From Arenibacter amylolyticus (lineage in GTDB: Bacteria > Bacteroidota > Bacteroidia > Flavobacteriales > Flavobacteriaceae): a stretch of DNA of 64,000 nucleotides. The notes beneath the pieces are model-generated. The model was given only the letters and a program-made list of their open reading frames with translations, made no database searches and had not been told where the DNA came from. Position numbers and translations under genes: made by a program. The stretch's first letter is position 1, and each line of letters starts with the position of its first letter. Shown here one piece after another: positions 45,653 through 54,863 of this stretch. The DNA is taken from contig NZ_MTAZ01000034.1 in NCBI RefSeq assembly GCF_002150785.1, forward strand, positions 1-64,000. Direction: 5' to 3'.

Positions 45653-47902
45653 TTATCCCACCACAGCCTTTTCGGTTATAAAAGGCTGATGATAATGACG
45701 TTGTCCTGTGGCTTTATAAAGTGCATTGGCCAATGCTCCCATTATGGGTGGAAAAGGGGGCTCTCCCAGACCGGTCGGATCAATATTGCTTTGTACGAAA
45801 TGGGTCTCAATTTCTTTAGGTGCCTCGCTATAGCGTATTAAGCGGTACCTATCAAAATTGTTTTGTTCCGCTACTCCATCTTTGAATGTTAGTCCGCTAT
45901 ACATAGCATGACCAATACCGTCTACGGCACCCCCTTCGGCGAGATTCGTAGCAGCATCTGGATTCACTACGATACCGCAATCAATCGCCGCCGTAACTTT
46001 TTGAACCACAGGTTTATCATTTTCTATGGTCATATCCAATACCTGGGCCACGTAACTATTGTGACAGAAGTAGGCGGAAACACCCCTGTGGATGCCATCT
46101 TGTTCTTGACCCCAGTTTGATTTTTCCCTTACCAATTCTAAAACCCCGGAATAACGGTCGGCCTCGTAGTCGTTATATTCCCCAACGGGATTTTCCTGTG
46201 CGCGTTTCAAAAGTTCCAATCGAAATTCGATGGGGTCTTTTCCTGCTTCTTCGGCCACTTCGTCCAAGAACGATTGCTCGGCCCCGGCGATAAAGTTGGA
46301 TCTCGGTGCACGGAACGCACCAACGGTTATATTGGAATCGATGGACCAATCTTCGGCGAGATAATTGTCCACCCCCCCGGCTGGAAAGCGGTTGGCCGCC
46401 AATGGGCTCTCGGGTATTCCACCCGCCCTTACGTGAAACGCTATAAGGTTGTTGTCCTTATCCAATGCGGCACGGTAAAATGCATGGTAAGCAGGTCTGT
46501 ATATCCCTGTTGTCATATCATCCTCACGGGTGTAGACCAATTTTATAGGTGCTTTCATCCTTTGGGAGATCACTCCCGCCTCGGTTAGAAAATGCCCATA
46601 AAGTCTTCGACCGAAGCCACCGCCCATTCGGGTCATTTGTATGTCCACTTTTTCCAAGGGTAGCCCCAAGCGTTCGGCAACACTTCTTTCCATAAACTCA
46701 GGAGTCTGAACCGGTCCGTTAAGAACCGCTTTGTCCTCCATTACATCCGCAAAGAAATTCATGGGTTCCATACAGTTATGGGCAAGAAACGGACAGGAAT
46801 AGCTGCGCTCGATTACCTTCGCCGCCTTTTTGAACACCGCTTCAGGGTTACCATCTTTACGTACCACATTCTGTTTTATTCCGGCTTTCTCCACCATGGC
46901 TTCCCGGTGGGCTCCCGAACTTTCCAATCCGGCAGGGAACCTAACATCCATAGTACGCCCAAAAATATCCATTTGTTCTTCAATAGCAGGGGACCGGTCC
47001 CATTCGATCTTCAATGCCTTTTTGGCCTGCATTACTTCCCATGTAGTATTCCCTACCACAACAACGAGGTTCGTGAAGGAACAGTTGTCAAAGGCACTCT
47101 TTTTATAATCCTCGTTAAATGTCTGTATGGTAAACACATCTTTAATGCCAGGCATTTTCTTGGCCTCAGTATCATCTACGGATTTAAGTTGGAGCCCAAA
47201 AGCGGGTGGATGTGCGATCATTGCAATAAGCATACCTTCTTTTTGGATATCAAGACCGTACAAAGGCTGGCCTGTAACGATTTTTAGGCCGTCCACATTT
47301 TTTCTGGAAGTACCAATAATCTTAAAATCCTTTACATCCTTTAGTTTTACCTCTTCTGGAATTGGAAGTTTTGCTGCGGCGGAAGCTACTTCGCCATACC
47401 CCATCGATTTATCGGATGTTTTGTGAAAAAGCGTTCTGGCTTCCGTAGTGATTTCTTCGGCGGGTACCTGCCAAACTTCGGCTGCCGCCATTACCAACAT
47501 GTGTCTTGCGGTTGCCCCGGCCATACGAAGTGCTTCCCATCCTTGACGGATAGATTGGCTTCCCCCGGCCAATTGACGCTTGAAAATGGCCGTATTTAGC
47601 GGGGCCTGTTCAACAATAACTTCGTTCCAATCCGTATCCAATTCCTCGGCGACGATCATCGGCATCGATGTTTTTACATTTTGACCGATCTCCGGATTTG
47701 GGGACATGATAGTGACCCTCCCATTATCGCCAATTTTCAGATAACCGTTTATTTCGAACCATTCTTTTGGCATACTCCGCACTTGTTCAGGAGTAGGCTT
47801 ACAGGAAGCCAACCAACTAAAACCAAGCATCATTCCACCCCCGGCGAGCACGGAACATTTTAAAAAGGAGCGTCTATTATAAGTTGTTTTTATGAGTGTC
47901 AT
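45653..47902 (-). CDS. molybdopterin-binding large subunit of an aldehyde/isoquinoline-type oxidoreductase
   Basis: 749 aa from the ATG at 47902, which gives a Tat signal (NRRSFLKCSVLAGGG). Xanthine-dehydrogenase-family large subunit of the IorB group: EELDTDWNEVIVEQAP, GQPLYGLDIQ, HNCMEPMN, MGGGFGRRLYGHFL, GAFRAPRSN and the C-terminal EGGAVDGIGHAMYSG. It holds the molybdenum cofactor and hydroxylates aldehydes or N-heterocycles outside the cytoplasm; the substrate is unknown. It is encoded 51 bp after its Fe-S partner and is last in the island operon. Confidence 0.9.
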   Translation of the reverse strand: MTLIKTTYNRRSFLKCSVLAGGGMMLGFSWLASCKPTPEQVRSMPKEWFEINGYLKIGDNGRVTIMSPNPEIGQNVKTSMPMIVAEELDTDWNEVIVEQAPLNTAIFKRQLAGGSQSIRQGWEALRMAGATARHMLVMAAAEVWQVPAEEITTEARTLFHKTSDKSMGYGEVASAAAKLPIPEEVKLKDVKDFKIIGTSRKNVDGLKIVTGQPLYGLDIQKEGMLIAMIAHPPAFGLQLKSVDDTEAKKMPGIKDVFTIQTFNEDYKKSAFDNCSFTNLVVVVGNTTWEVMQAKKALKIEWDRSPAIEEQMDIFGRTMDVRFPAGLESSGAHREAMVEKAGIKQNVVRKDGNPEAVFKKAAKVIERSYSCPFLAHNCMEPMNFFADVMEDKAVLNGPVQTPEFMERSVAERLGLPLEKVDIQMTRMGGGFGRRLYGHFLTEAGVISQRMKAPIKLVYTREDDMTTGIYRPAYHAFYRAALDKDNNLIAFHVRAGGIPESPLAANRFPAGGVDNYLAEDWSIDSNITVGAFRAPRSNFIAGAEQSFLDEVAEEAGKDPIEFRLELLKRAQENPVGEYNDYEADRYSGVLELVREKSNWGQEQDGIHRGVSAYFCHNSYVAQVLDMTIENDKPVVQKVTAAIDCGIVVNPDAATNLAEGGAVDGIGHAMYSGLTFKDGVAEQNNFDRYRLIRYSEAPKEIETHFVQSNIDPTGLGEPPFPPIMGALANALYKATGQRHYHQPFITEKAVVG

Positions 47903-47953
47903 TTCTTTGATTTTAGGTGTTCGCCTTCGAATACGGTCCGGCATCGTTTTTTA

Positions 47954-48421
47954 TTAAATGTTTTCAATATGGGCGGCCGCTTTTTTAATGGCCTTCTTTA
48001 TGCGTGTATAGGTGCCGCAACGACAAATATTTCCGTTCATAGCAGTTTCGATCTGTTCGTCCGTTGGGTTTGGATTGCTTTTTAAGAAGGCACTCGCATT
48101 CATAATCTGTCCCGCCTGGCAGTACCCGCATTGATACACATCCTCTTCCAACCATGCTTTTTGTACGGGATGGTCGCCATTTTCAGAAAGTCCTTCGATC
48201 GTTGTAATGGCCTGTTCGCCCACTGCGGAGACAGGCAATTGGCACGAACGTACCGCATTGTCCCCTAAGTGGATAGTGCAAGCCCCACATTGGGAGATAC
48301 CGCAACCATATTTGGTACCCACCAATTTGAAATGATCCCTTAGCACCCAAAGCATGGGTGTAGTAGGATCCAGATCGATTTGTTGTTTTTTTCCGTTGAT
48401 GTTCAGATTAAAATTCGCCAT
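47954..48421 (-). CDS. [2Fe-2S] small subunit of the same oxidoreductase
   Basis: 155 aa with two iron-sulfur centres: the plant-type ferredoxin loop [14 protein letters not shown] near 40-53 and the second cluster in [10 protein letters not shown] with [11 protein letters not shown]. No signal peptide, so it is expected to be carried out together with the Tat-tagged large subunit. IorA/CoxS-like. No FAD subunit gene is present, as in the isoquinoline oxidoreductase type, where electrons go to a cytochrome or other acceptor. Confidence 0.92.
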   Translation of the reverse strand: MANFNLNINGKKQQIDLDPTTPMLWVLRDHFKLVGTKYGCGISQCGACTIHLGDNAVRSCQLPVSAVGEQAITTIEGLSENGDHPVQKAWLEEDVYQCGYCQAGQIMNASAFLKSNPNPTDEQIETAMNGNICRCGTYTRIKKAIKKAAAHIENI

Positions 48422-48540
48422 GATTTTGGTGTAAATAGATGAGTATTATAAATTTACGAAATTTAAGGATACCTAAAATGACAGAATTGAAACAATTTTA
48501 AAAAAAGCTTATGTACAAGATTCATATAATCCTTAAGTTG

Positions 48541-49128
48541 CTACTCTAGGACCTCTATCCGGTTAAGCCATTTTTTTACCTCAGTTTCCGTTTTTGCTGC
48601 AACATCTCCTTTTATGGCAAGGTAAATACCATCCCGCTCTACACCGCCCTTTATGGAAAAGCCTTCTAAAACAGTGCTGTTCGGACAAAGTTTTTTAACG
48701 GTCCGGAAGCTGCTACCCACTCCATACCCAGCATTGGTATTGAATGGAATAATCGTTTTATCACTTAGGTCATATTGATTCAAAAAGCTTTTTATGGGGG
48801 GAGGAAGCTGCATGCCCCAAGTAGGAAATCCCAAAAAGACCGTATCGTATCGGGCCATATCTACTTTGGTCTTCAGCGGAGGTATAAAACCGATTTCGTT
48901 TTCTTCGGCCACTTGCTTCACGATGGCATGGTAATCCTCAGGATAGGGATTTTCCAGTACAAGGGCCACCAAATCTCCACCGACCTCTTCTTGGATCATC
49001 TCGGCAACGGCCTTGGTGTTATTGGTCCTTGAATGATATACAATCAAGATTTTTTCAGATTTATTTTTTTCCTCTTTTGGGAAATAACCTACCGAAACTA
49101 TTAGAAAGCATAGAAATAACATTTTCAT
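48541..49128 (-). CDS. flavodoxin-family protein, exported
   Basis: 195 aa with a hydrophobic N-terminus (MLFLCFLIVSVGYF) that may act as signal or anchor. Flavodoxin FMN loop ILIVYHSRTNNTKAVAEMI near 28-46, then GFPTWGMQLPPPIKSFL near 99-115 and FNTNAGYGVGSSF near 129-141. It may transfer electrons or act as a quinone/oxidant reductase. Within the island operon it lies between the NTF2-like gene (13 bp) and the Fe-S subunit (119 bp). Confidence 0.85.
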   Translation of the reverse strand: MKMLFLCFLIVSVGYFPKEEKNKSEKILIVYHSRTNNTKAVAEMIQEEVGGDLVALVLENPYPEDYHAIVKQVAEENEIGFIPPLKTKVDMARYDTVFLGFPTWGMQLPPPIKSFLNQYDLSDKTIIPFNTNAGYGVGSSFRTVKKLCPNSTVLEGFSIKGGVERDGIYLAIKGDVAAKTETEVKKWLNRIEVLE

Positions 49129-49141
49129 AATCGACTTGCTA

Positions 49142-49594
49142 TTAACCTTCTGGTGTCAGCAGCTTACTAAAGGTCAGATTGGCCAATTTCCAGTTGTCAT
49201 TTTCCTTCACATAGACTTCCGTTACCATAAAAGGGTTGGTTACTTCGTTTCCGCCTACAGCGGCCAGGAGCGTAATTCTATTCCAAAGTATCACGGTATT
49301 TTCATTCAACACTTCTACCATAACCTCATGCACATCTGCCTTTTTATAATGGATTCCGCCGCTTCGGATAATATCCACTTCCCGGTCTTTGCCCCAGGTA
49401 CCTCCCATATGCACGAACTTGGCCTTCTCATGGAAAAGTTCCGCCAGTTTGTCCGCATCCTTGTCGGCCATCCATTGCCATTTTTGTTGGGAAAGTTGTT
49501 TGATTTCCTGTTCGATATCGGCAGATTGCGCCATGGCCATTGGCAGGCTTAAAAAAGCGATTAGTACGCGTAAAATCAGTTTATTGTTTAACAT
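49142..49594 (-). CDS. exported NTF2-like (DUF4440/SnoaL-type) protein
   Basis: 150 aa with a signal peptide (VLIAFLSLPMAMA). Compact NTF2 fold (KQLSQQKWQWMADKDADKLAEL, KFVHMGGTWGKDRE, VILWNRITLLA, VYVKENDNWKLANLTFS). It is clearly a duplicate of the C-terminal half of the next upstream gene (roughly 60% identity by eye). NTF2-like pockets bind small organic molecules; the ligand is unknown. Confidence 0.85.
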   Translation of the reverse strand: MLNNKLILRVLIAFLSLPMAMAQSADIEQEIKQLSQQKWQWMADKDADKLAELFHEKAKFVHMGGTWGKDREVDIIRSGGIHYKKADVHEVMVEVLNENTVILWNRITLLAAVGGNEVTNPFMVTEVYVKENDNWKLANLTFSKLLTPEG

Positions 49595-49609
49595 TTTGTT
49601 TTTTTAAGT

Positions 49610-50467
49610 TTAGTGTTCAATTTCATGGGTATCCCGTACACTACTAAAGGTCAGGTCCAATAATTTCCAATCGCCTGCTTCCTTTTTATAGAATTCCGTT
49701 ACGGTAAACTCGTTTTTAACGTCATTTCCCCTTACATGGGCAGTGAGCGTAATACGGTTCCAAAGCACGGCGGTGTCATCTCCGAACGATTCAACAGCAA
49801 TATCATGTACCTCGGCATTTTTGTACCAAATGCTTCCCGTTTTTATGATTTCCAGCTCCCTGTCCTTTTTCCAGGAACCGCTCATGTGCACAAATTTTGA
49901 TTTGTCATGGAAAAGGGTAGCTAATTTATCCACCTTTTTATCGGCCATCCATTGCCATTTTTGTTGGGAGAGTTCCTTGATTTCGGTTTCGATATTGGCA
50001 TCGTTCAATTTAGGTGCTGGAATGGCATTATAGGCCTCATCGGTCAGTTCGTCAGTCCACTCCGTGGGTGCATTGCCGCTTATGGCCAAATAGGTTACCG
50101 GGCTATTAGAAGCTGCGCCGTGCCAATGTTCCACATTCGGTTGGCATATCACCACATCGCCCGCCCGTACCACTTTCACTTCCTTACCTTTTTCCTGATA
50201 AAGTCCCACGCCATGGGTAATTAATAGTTGTTGCCCTTTGGGATGCAGGTGCCAGTTCAGTTTTGCTCCTGGAGCGGACACGGCCTGGGCAACGCTCCAG
50301 TCAAAGGTTGCATCGGCATCAACGACATGGCTCAGCCAAACATCCCCTGTGTGGTGTACGTTTTTGGCCAAAGTGCCTTTTGGAAAAATGGCATCTTGGG
50401 CCAAAGCCGGATGAATAATAGCTGCCGCAAATAATAAGGAATAAAGTATTCTTTTCATGTTTTTCAT
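49610..50467 (-). CDS. exported cupin-NTF2 fusion protein
   Basis: 285 aa with signal peptide (YSLLFAAAIIHPALA). Cupin at about 30-155, with metal ligands in LNWHLHPKGQ and PNVEHWHG. NTF2-like domain at about 160-280 (KELSQQKWQWMADKKVDKLATL, LWNRITLTAHV). Each half has a stand-alone paralogue in the same operon, at 51652 (cupin) and 49142 (NTF2), so this is a fusion of duplicated modules. The start may be three codons later (MKRIL). It is probably a metal-dependent enzyme or ligand-handling protein of the periplasm. Confidence 0.85.
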   Translation of the reverse strand: MKNMKRILYSLLFAAAIIHPALAQDAIFPKGTLAKNVHHTGDVWLSHVVDADATFDWSVAQAVSAPGAKLNWHLHPKGQQLLITHGVGLYQEKGKEVKVVRAGDVVICQPNVEHWHGAASNSPVTYLAISGNAPTEWTDELTDEAYNAIPAPKLNDANIETEIKELSQQKWQWMADKKVDKLATLFHDKSKFVHMSGSWKKDRELEIIKTGSIWYKNAEVHDIAVESFGDDTAVLWNRITLTAHVRGNDVKNEFTVTEFYKKEAGDWKLLDLTFSSVRDTHEIEH

Positions 50468-50497
50468 TTTAAACGTGTTCTAGCTTACATTTTTTGT

Positions 50498-51607
50498 TTA
50501 TTTCTTGTCCAGCCCCTTTTCCTTTAACCAAACGGATAACAGGTTGGCCACTTTTTGATTGTTCAAGTCCGACATGGGGAAGTGGGTATTGCCTTTGAGA
50601 CCAACATCTGGCAATTGGATCAAGGTCACATCGCCACCGTGTTTATTGACGGTATCCCTCCATAATTTGGCCATCGTGACCGCAGCGCGCCATTGTTCCT
50701 GCGCCGGGTTTTCCACGGGTTCATCGGGGATATTATCGCCGTAATAGATAACAATTGGTATTTCGGTCAGTCTTTTGAATTTGGACATTGGAACGCCCCT
50801 GGCACTTAATGTACCGCCCACATACGTAATCGATGCTGGTACTTCACCCTCGGGGAATACAAAATTACTTCCGGGCTCATAGGAGGCGATTGCCTTGATG
50901 TTTTTATTTTTAAGGGCGGTCATCCAGCCTTGCCCTCCGCTATGGGAATGGGTCACCAAGATGCCCTCGCCAATTTTATCGAACAAGGCGGAAACGGCAT
51001 CAATATTGACCATGATATCGAGTGGGCCGGTATCCGGGGTAATCTGTCTAAAATACTGGTTCAGGGCTTCCGGGTCTTTGGAAAACTGGATATCCGGATA
51101 AAATTCCGTGCCTACGCCAACTCTAAAGATGCCGAACCAAAGCTGGTCATCGGTAGAGGCTTTGATGGTAGTTGGTTCCGTACTACGTCCGGACAGCCCC
51201 CTTCTGGGCTGATCTACCAAATTTACTGGGAAACCGCGTCGTAGAAAAATACTCTGAAAACCTTCCCTGCCGTCGGGAGTAGTCTGCCAAGTGCGCATGG
51301 ACTGTCCGAAGCCGTGCCAAAACACCAGAGGTAATTTATTGGCATCTACGGGAACTTGGTAAAATACCGTGGCATGGTCCCCGTGAAGGGACTGGCCCTC
51401 CGCGCTTTGATTTGTTGGGTTGAATGCCCCATGCGCTATGGGATCAAAGGCTCCTGGACTGGTCTTTATCGTTCCTCCTACGGTAAAACTACCTTGTTCT
51501 AGAATGGATATGGGCAGCTTTTGGGCATGGCCCAAGAACACCCATAAAAAGATACTCCCCAGGGTAAAGAAAAGATTGGTTTTTAAATGTACTAGTACTC
51601 TGTTCAT
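50498..51607 (-). CDS. exported alpha/beta hydrolase
   Basis: 369 aa with a signal peptide (LFFTLGSIFLWVFLGHAQ). The alpha/beta fold has oxyanion segment VFWHGFGQSMRTW near 93-105, nucleophile elbow VTHSHSGGQG near 218-227 (Ser in H-S-H-S-G), and a late His in GNTHFPMSDLNN. DQPRRGLSGRS is typical of the esterase group. It probably hydrolyses a small ester or lactone in the periplasm, consistent with a pathway that also has a decarboxylase-like CMD protein. Confidence 0.85.
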   Translation of the reverse strand: MNRVLVHLKTNLFFTLGSIFLWVFLGHAQKLPISILEQGSFTVGGTIKTSPGAFDPIAHGAFNPTNQSAEGQSLHGDHATVFYQVPVDANKLPLVFWHGFGQSMRTWQTTPDGREGFQSIFLRRGFPVNLVDQPRRGLSGRSTEPTTIKASTDDQLWFGIFRVGVGTEFYPDIQFSKDPEALNQYFRQITPDTGPLDIMVNIDAVSALFDKIGEGILVTHSHSGGQGWMTALKNKNIKAIASYEPGSNFVFPEGEVPASITYVGGTLSARGVPMSKFKRLTEIPIVIYYGDNIPDEPVENPAQEQWRAAVTMAKLWRDTVNKHGGDVTLIQLPDVGLKGNTHFPMSDLNNQKVANLLSVWLKEKGLDKK

Positions 51608-51651
51608 ATTTTTGATGTTATTAGGGTGCTACTACAAATCAATTTACCCTA

Positions 51652-52170
51652 TCAGTTATTTGCGTTGTATTCCTCTTCCGTAACGGGCTCCAACCACTCC
51701 GTGGGTCCATTTTCACTACTTGAAATCGCCAATTGTATAAACTCGCTGTCGCTACTGGCCCCGTGCCAATGTGGAAGGTTCGGCGGACATTTTACGGCAT
51801 CCCCTTTCTGTAAAACCCGTTTGGGACTTCCTTTTTCCTGATAATACCCTTCGCCATCGACAACCAAAATGATTTGCCCAGAGGGATGGGAATGCCAGTT
51901 GGTACGCGCGCCCGGTTCAAAGGTCACGTTGCCTACGTACGTATGGTTTAAACTATCTACACTAATGAGCATGCTCACATAGGCGGTGCCCACAAAATTG
52001 TTGTTGGTTATTTTGTTGCCTTTTGTAAATATAAGGGATGCCTCCTGTTCCGGCATCACCGCTACCGTTTCAATATTTTGTATTTCGGAACTGTTTTGTT
52101 CCTTGCAGGAAAGTAATAACACCATCACAGAAAATACAAGTAAACCATTTTTAAATTTCATCTTGTTCAT
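51652..52170 (-). CDS. cupin lipoprotein
   Basis: 172 aa with lipobox LLLSC near residue 22. Single cupin: TNWHSHPSGQIILVVDG with metal-binding His, and PNLPHWHGASSDS with the last His. Homologous to the cupin half of the fusion protein at 49610. Its ATG overlaps the stop of the CMD gene (ATGA at 52167-52170), showing translational coupling. Function unknown; the pattern resembles small dioxygenase- or isomerase-type cupins. Confidence 0.87.
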   Translation of the reverse strand: MNKMKFKNGLLVFSVMVLLLSCKEQNSSEIQNIETVAVMPEQEASLIFTKGNKITNNNFVGTAYVSMLISVDSLNHTYVGNVTFEPGARTNWHSHPSGQIILVVDGEGYYQEKGSPKRVLQKGDAVKCPPNLPHWHGASSDSEFIQLAISSSENGPTEWLEPVTEEEYNANN

Positions 52171-52925
52171 TTTTTGGGTTCCAATAATTCGCTTAAAACT
52201 TCCCTGGCCGATACAATTTTTGATCTGTCCACATTTTTTTCCAGGAGATCCACCAATTCAGATAATTGTTCTGGGGTGATTCCCTGTATCAAACAGATAT
52301 TTAGATGCGAACTAAGCATTGGTTCTACACCTCCAATAGTTGCCAGTACAGAAACCGTGACCAGTTCCCTTTGTTGGTAGTTCAAAATATCACGCTCAAA
52401 AATATCGGCAAACAAGTGTTCCTTTAAAAAGACTTCTATTATTGGGGCAAATTGTGCATAATCGGCCGGTGGCCCGTCTAATTTGTTTTGAACCAATTCT
52501 TCTAAAATAACCTTCCCCCTATCGTATTTCGGAATCGTATCCTCGATGAGACTAGCGTCCTTCCCTATAATATCCTTAATTCCATTAACCTTTCGTTCCT
52601 CCAATACTTTAATAAAAGTTCGCATACCGCGCAGGCTGCGTGGAAATCCACAATAGGCATACAGGTGTACCATTACCTCTTTTATTTCGTTAACGGTTAG
52701 GCCAGAATCCAAACCGTCGACCAAAGCGGTTTCTAATTTTTCCATATCCCCTTTTGCCGTTAGTGACGAAATGATGATAATCGATTTTTGCTTATTATCC
52801 AACATCTTTGTGGTACTGCCGGTTGCTTGTGCTTTCGAGCTGGCCGTAAAACCAAGAAGGAAAGTAGCAAGTGAAGCAAAAATCAATGTCTTCAGTTTTT
52901 TTATTACCCTATTATTAATCTCCAT
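52167..52925 (-). CDS. carboxymuconolactone decarboxylase-family protein, two CMD domains, exported
   Basis: 252 aa with a signal peptide (LIFASLATFLLGFTASSKA). First CMD domain about 45-125 (LTVNEIKEVMVHLYAYCGFPRS), second about 155-245 (QRELVTVSVLATIGGVEPMLSSHLNICL). The classical AhpD CxxC is absent, so peroxiredoxin-reductase activity is unlikely; a lactone- or small-molecule-handling role is more likely. First gene of the eight-gene island operon, divergent from the AraC gene. Confidence 0.87.
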   Translation of the reverse strand: MEINNRVIKKLKTLIFASLATFLLGFTASSKAQATGSTTKMLDNKQKSIIIISSLTAKGDMEKLETALVDGLDSGLTVNEIKEVMVHLYAYCGFPRSLRGMRTFIKVLEERKVNGIKDIIGKDASLIEDTIPKYDRGKVILEELVQNKLDGPPADYAQFAPIIEVFLKEHLFADIFERDILNYQQRELVTVSVLATIGGVEPMLSSHLNICLIQGITPEQLSELVDLLEKNVDRSKIVSAREVLSELLEPKK

Positions 52926-53097
52926 TATATCCTGTTTCTTTTTAGCGATCGGTCATTTTTTGATCAGTTGGCGAATAACATTCCCCTTAAGGTAAGTCTT
53001 TGAAGTGGCCTCCGAAATAATAATTCGTATCCTTTTGGCACTTCTCTGTATTTAACATTCAAAATTAACACTTCAAAAACCAAAAATACTTACCCAA

Positions 53098-53127
53098 ATT
53101 ACGGATAAACCTACCATTATTACGGAT
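53098..53127. promoter_or_regulatory. candidate AraC operator (direct repeat, 21-bp spacing)
   Basis: ATTACGGAT at 53098-53106 and again at 53119-53127, exactly 21 bp apart, in the 265-bp divergent region between the cargo operon and its AraC regulator. Two helical turns between identical half-sites is the AraC-family pattern. Confidence 0.55.
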
Positions 53128-53190
53128 TAGTGAAAAGCAATTTTAATTACTTATAATCAATGTCTTATCTTTAATAAAAAATTATTGAAA

Positions 53191-54102
53191 ATGGATAAAA
53201 TCTTGTACATCAAATCGGTTTCGGACTATTGTAAACTTCGAAACTGGGAGGTGCTGCATCCTTTGGTGGCCATTATCGATTTTGACAAGCTCAGCGAGGA
53301 AGGCTATACAAACAACCAATATGATGCTTTCCATTTTAAGTGCTATGCTATTTTCCTCAAGGATGTAAAAGGGTGTAAAATCCATTATGGGGGCAAACCC
53401 TACGACTATGACGAGGGTACCCTTGTTTTCATGGCTCCTAACCAGACCATCGAGTTAGGTGGTTTTGATCCAGATTACGTGCCAAAGGGCTATGCAATGC
53501 TATTTCACCCAGACTTGTTACTGGGTACAGAATTGGGAAAAAAAATGCATATATATAATTTTTTCGCCTATTCAAGTAACGAGGCACTCCATCTCTCGGC
53601 TAAAGAACGCAAGGTGATCTTAAGCTTATTGGAAAAAATACAGTTTGAACTGGAGCAGAACTTGGACAAGCACAGCAAAAAACTGATTGTGGCCAACATC
53701 GAGCTCTTTTTGGACTATTGCACACGTTTCTATGACCGGCAATTCTTGACCCGCGAGATCGAAAACATAAGTTCCATGCAAGAGTTCGATCAATTTTTGA
53801 ACGACTATTTCACCTCCGATAAGCCACAAAAGCATGGTACTCCTACGGTAGGTTATTTCGCAGAGCGATTAAACCTATCTTCCAATTACTTTGGGGATCT
53901 GGTTAAAAAAGAGACAGGGAAATCTGCACAAGAGTACATTCAAAGCAAATTGATCGAGGTGGCAAAGGAAAGGGTTTTTGATCCGACCAAATCATTGAGT
54001 GAAATTGCTTTCGAGCTTGGTTTCAAATATCCACAGCATTTCACCAGATTGTTTAAACAACGTGTTGGACATTCACCTCGCGAGTTTAGGGATTTAAATT
54101 GA
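53191..54102 (+). CDS. AraC-family regulator of the island operon
   Basis: 303 aa from the ATG at 53191. N-terminal cupin-like sensor (about 40-135; LVFMAPNQTIELGG), a linker helix, and a C-terminal double helix-turn-helix (about 215-300; VGYFAERLNLSSNYFGDLVKKE, then SEIAFELGFKYPQHFTRLFK and GHSPREFR). Divergent from the CMD-led operon and thus its likely activator. The inducer would be a compound handled by that operon. Confidence 0.9.
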   Translation: MDKILYIKSVSDYCKLRNWEVLHPLVAIIDFDKLSEEGYTNNQYDAFHFKCYAIFLKDVKGCKIHYGGKPYDYDEGTLVFMAPNQTIELGGFDPDYVPKGYAMLFHPDLLLGTELGKKMHIYNFFAYSSNEALHLSAKERKVILSLLEKIQFELEQNLDKHSKKLIVANIELFLDYCTRFYDRQFLTREIENISSMQEFDQFLNDYFTSDKPQKHGTPTVGYFAERLNLSSNYFGDLVKKETGKSAQEYIQSKLIEVAKERVFDPTKSLSEIAFELGFKYPQHFTRLFKQRVGHSPREFRDLN

Positions 54103-54835
54103 TTAAGATCACGGCGATATTCGGTGTATTTACCAATATGCCTTTAAGCGGTCATTTTGTGAATCATCACAAAACCATCTCAATAACTGTCTGTTGTTCC
54201 ACCTCTCTTTTTAGAAGTTCCAGTAATTTTCCTTTAAGGGAAATAACAAAGTATATTTAAACGACCGTATGATCTACAATAATAAAAGTCAAGTACTTTT
54301 TTGATGCTCAGAATAAACATAGTTTATTTTTCCCGTATCTTTAATAAGTTTACACTCTTAACCTTTAAATGCCCATGATGGATTTTGACATGTTGGAGTA
54401 AATACAGAAGAACATAATTTACACCATCTGGTTAATATTCTCATTAGAAAGAATACAAAACTATACATATATAATTCGATAGGATTAAAGGGAATCGTTC
54501 AGAAAGATCTTGGCAATTTAAAGTCAGTATCCCAATCATTAAAAACACATGGTTTGGATCACTATAATTCTGCTCTTTAATATTCTATCTCCACCAAACA
54601 CCTAGTCTTTTCCTAGATTGTTTGTATCAAATTATTTTTCGGAGATGTTTTTTTAAAGGATGTAAAAAATGTTGCTTGTAAAATAATTTTCTTTGTAACT
54701 TAGAGGTAGTAAAAACGCATAGTATTTACTTTCATTTAGTTACATATTTGATTAACATGTCAATAGCGGGATTATACATTAAATAAACGTACGCAAAGTC
54801 CTGATTGTCAGTTGCTTGGATTTAGTTATTGGATG

Positions 54836-54848
54836 CTGTCATCCCGAC
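54836..54848. other. attR core of the tRNA-Pro island
   Basis: CTGTCATCCCGAC, identical to the tRNA-Pro end at 41697-41709. The bases directly after complete a CCA (CCCGACCA), as expected of the original uninterrupted tRNA gene. Confidence 0.8.
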
Positions 54849-54863
54849 CAAGTAAAAAAGGGT

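Noticed and set aside
46778-47287. 169-codon plus-strand frame
   Set aside because: Antisense shadow of the molybdopterin large subunit, which shows continuous family motifs.
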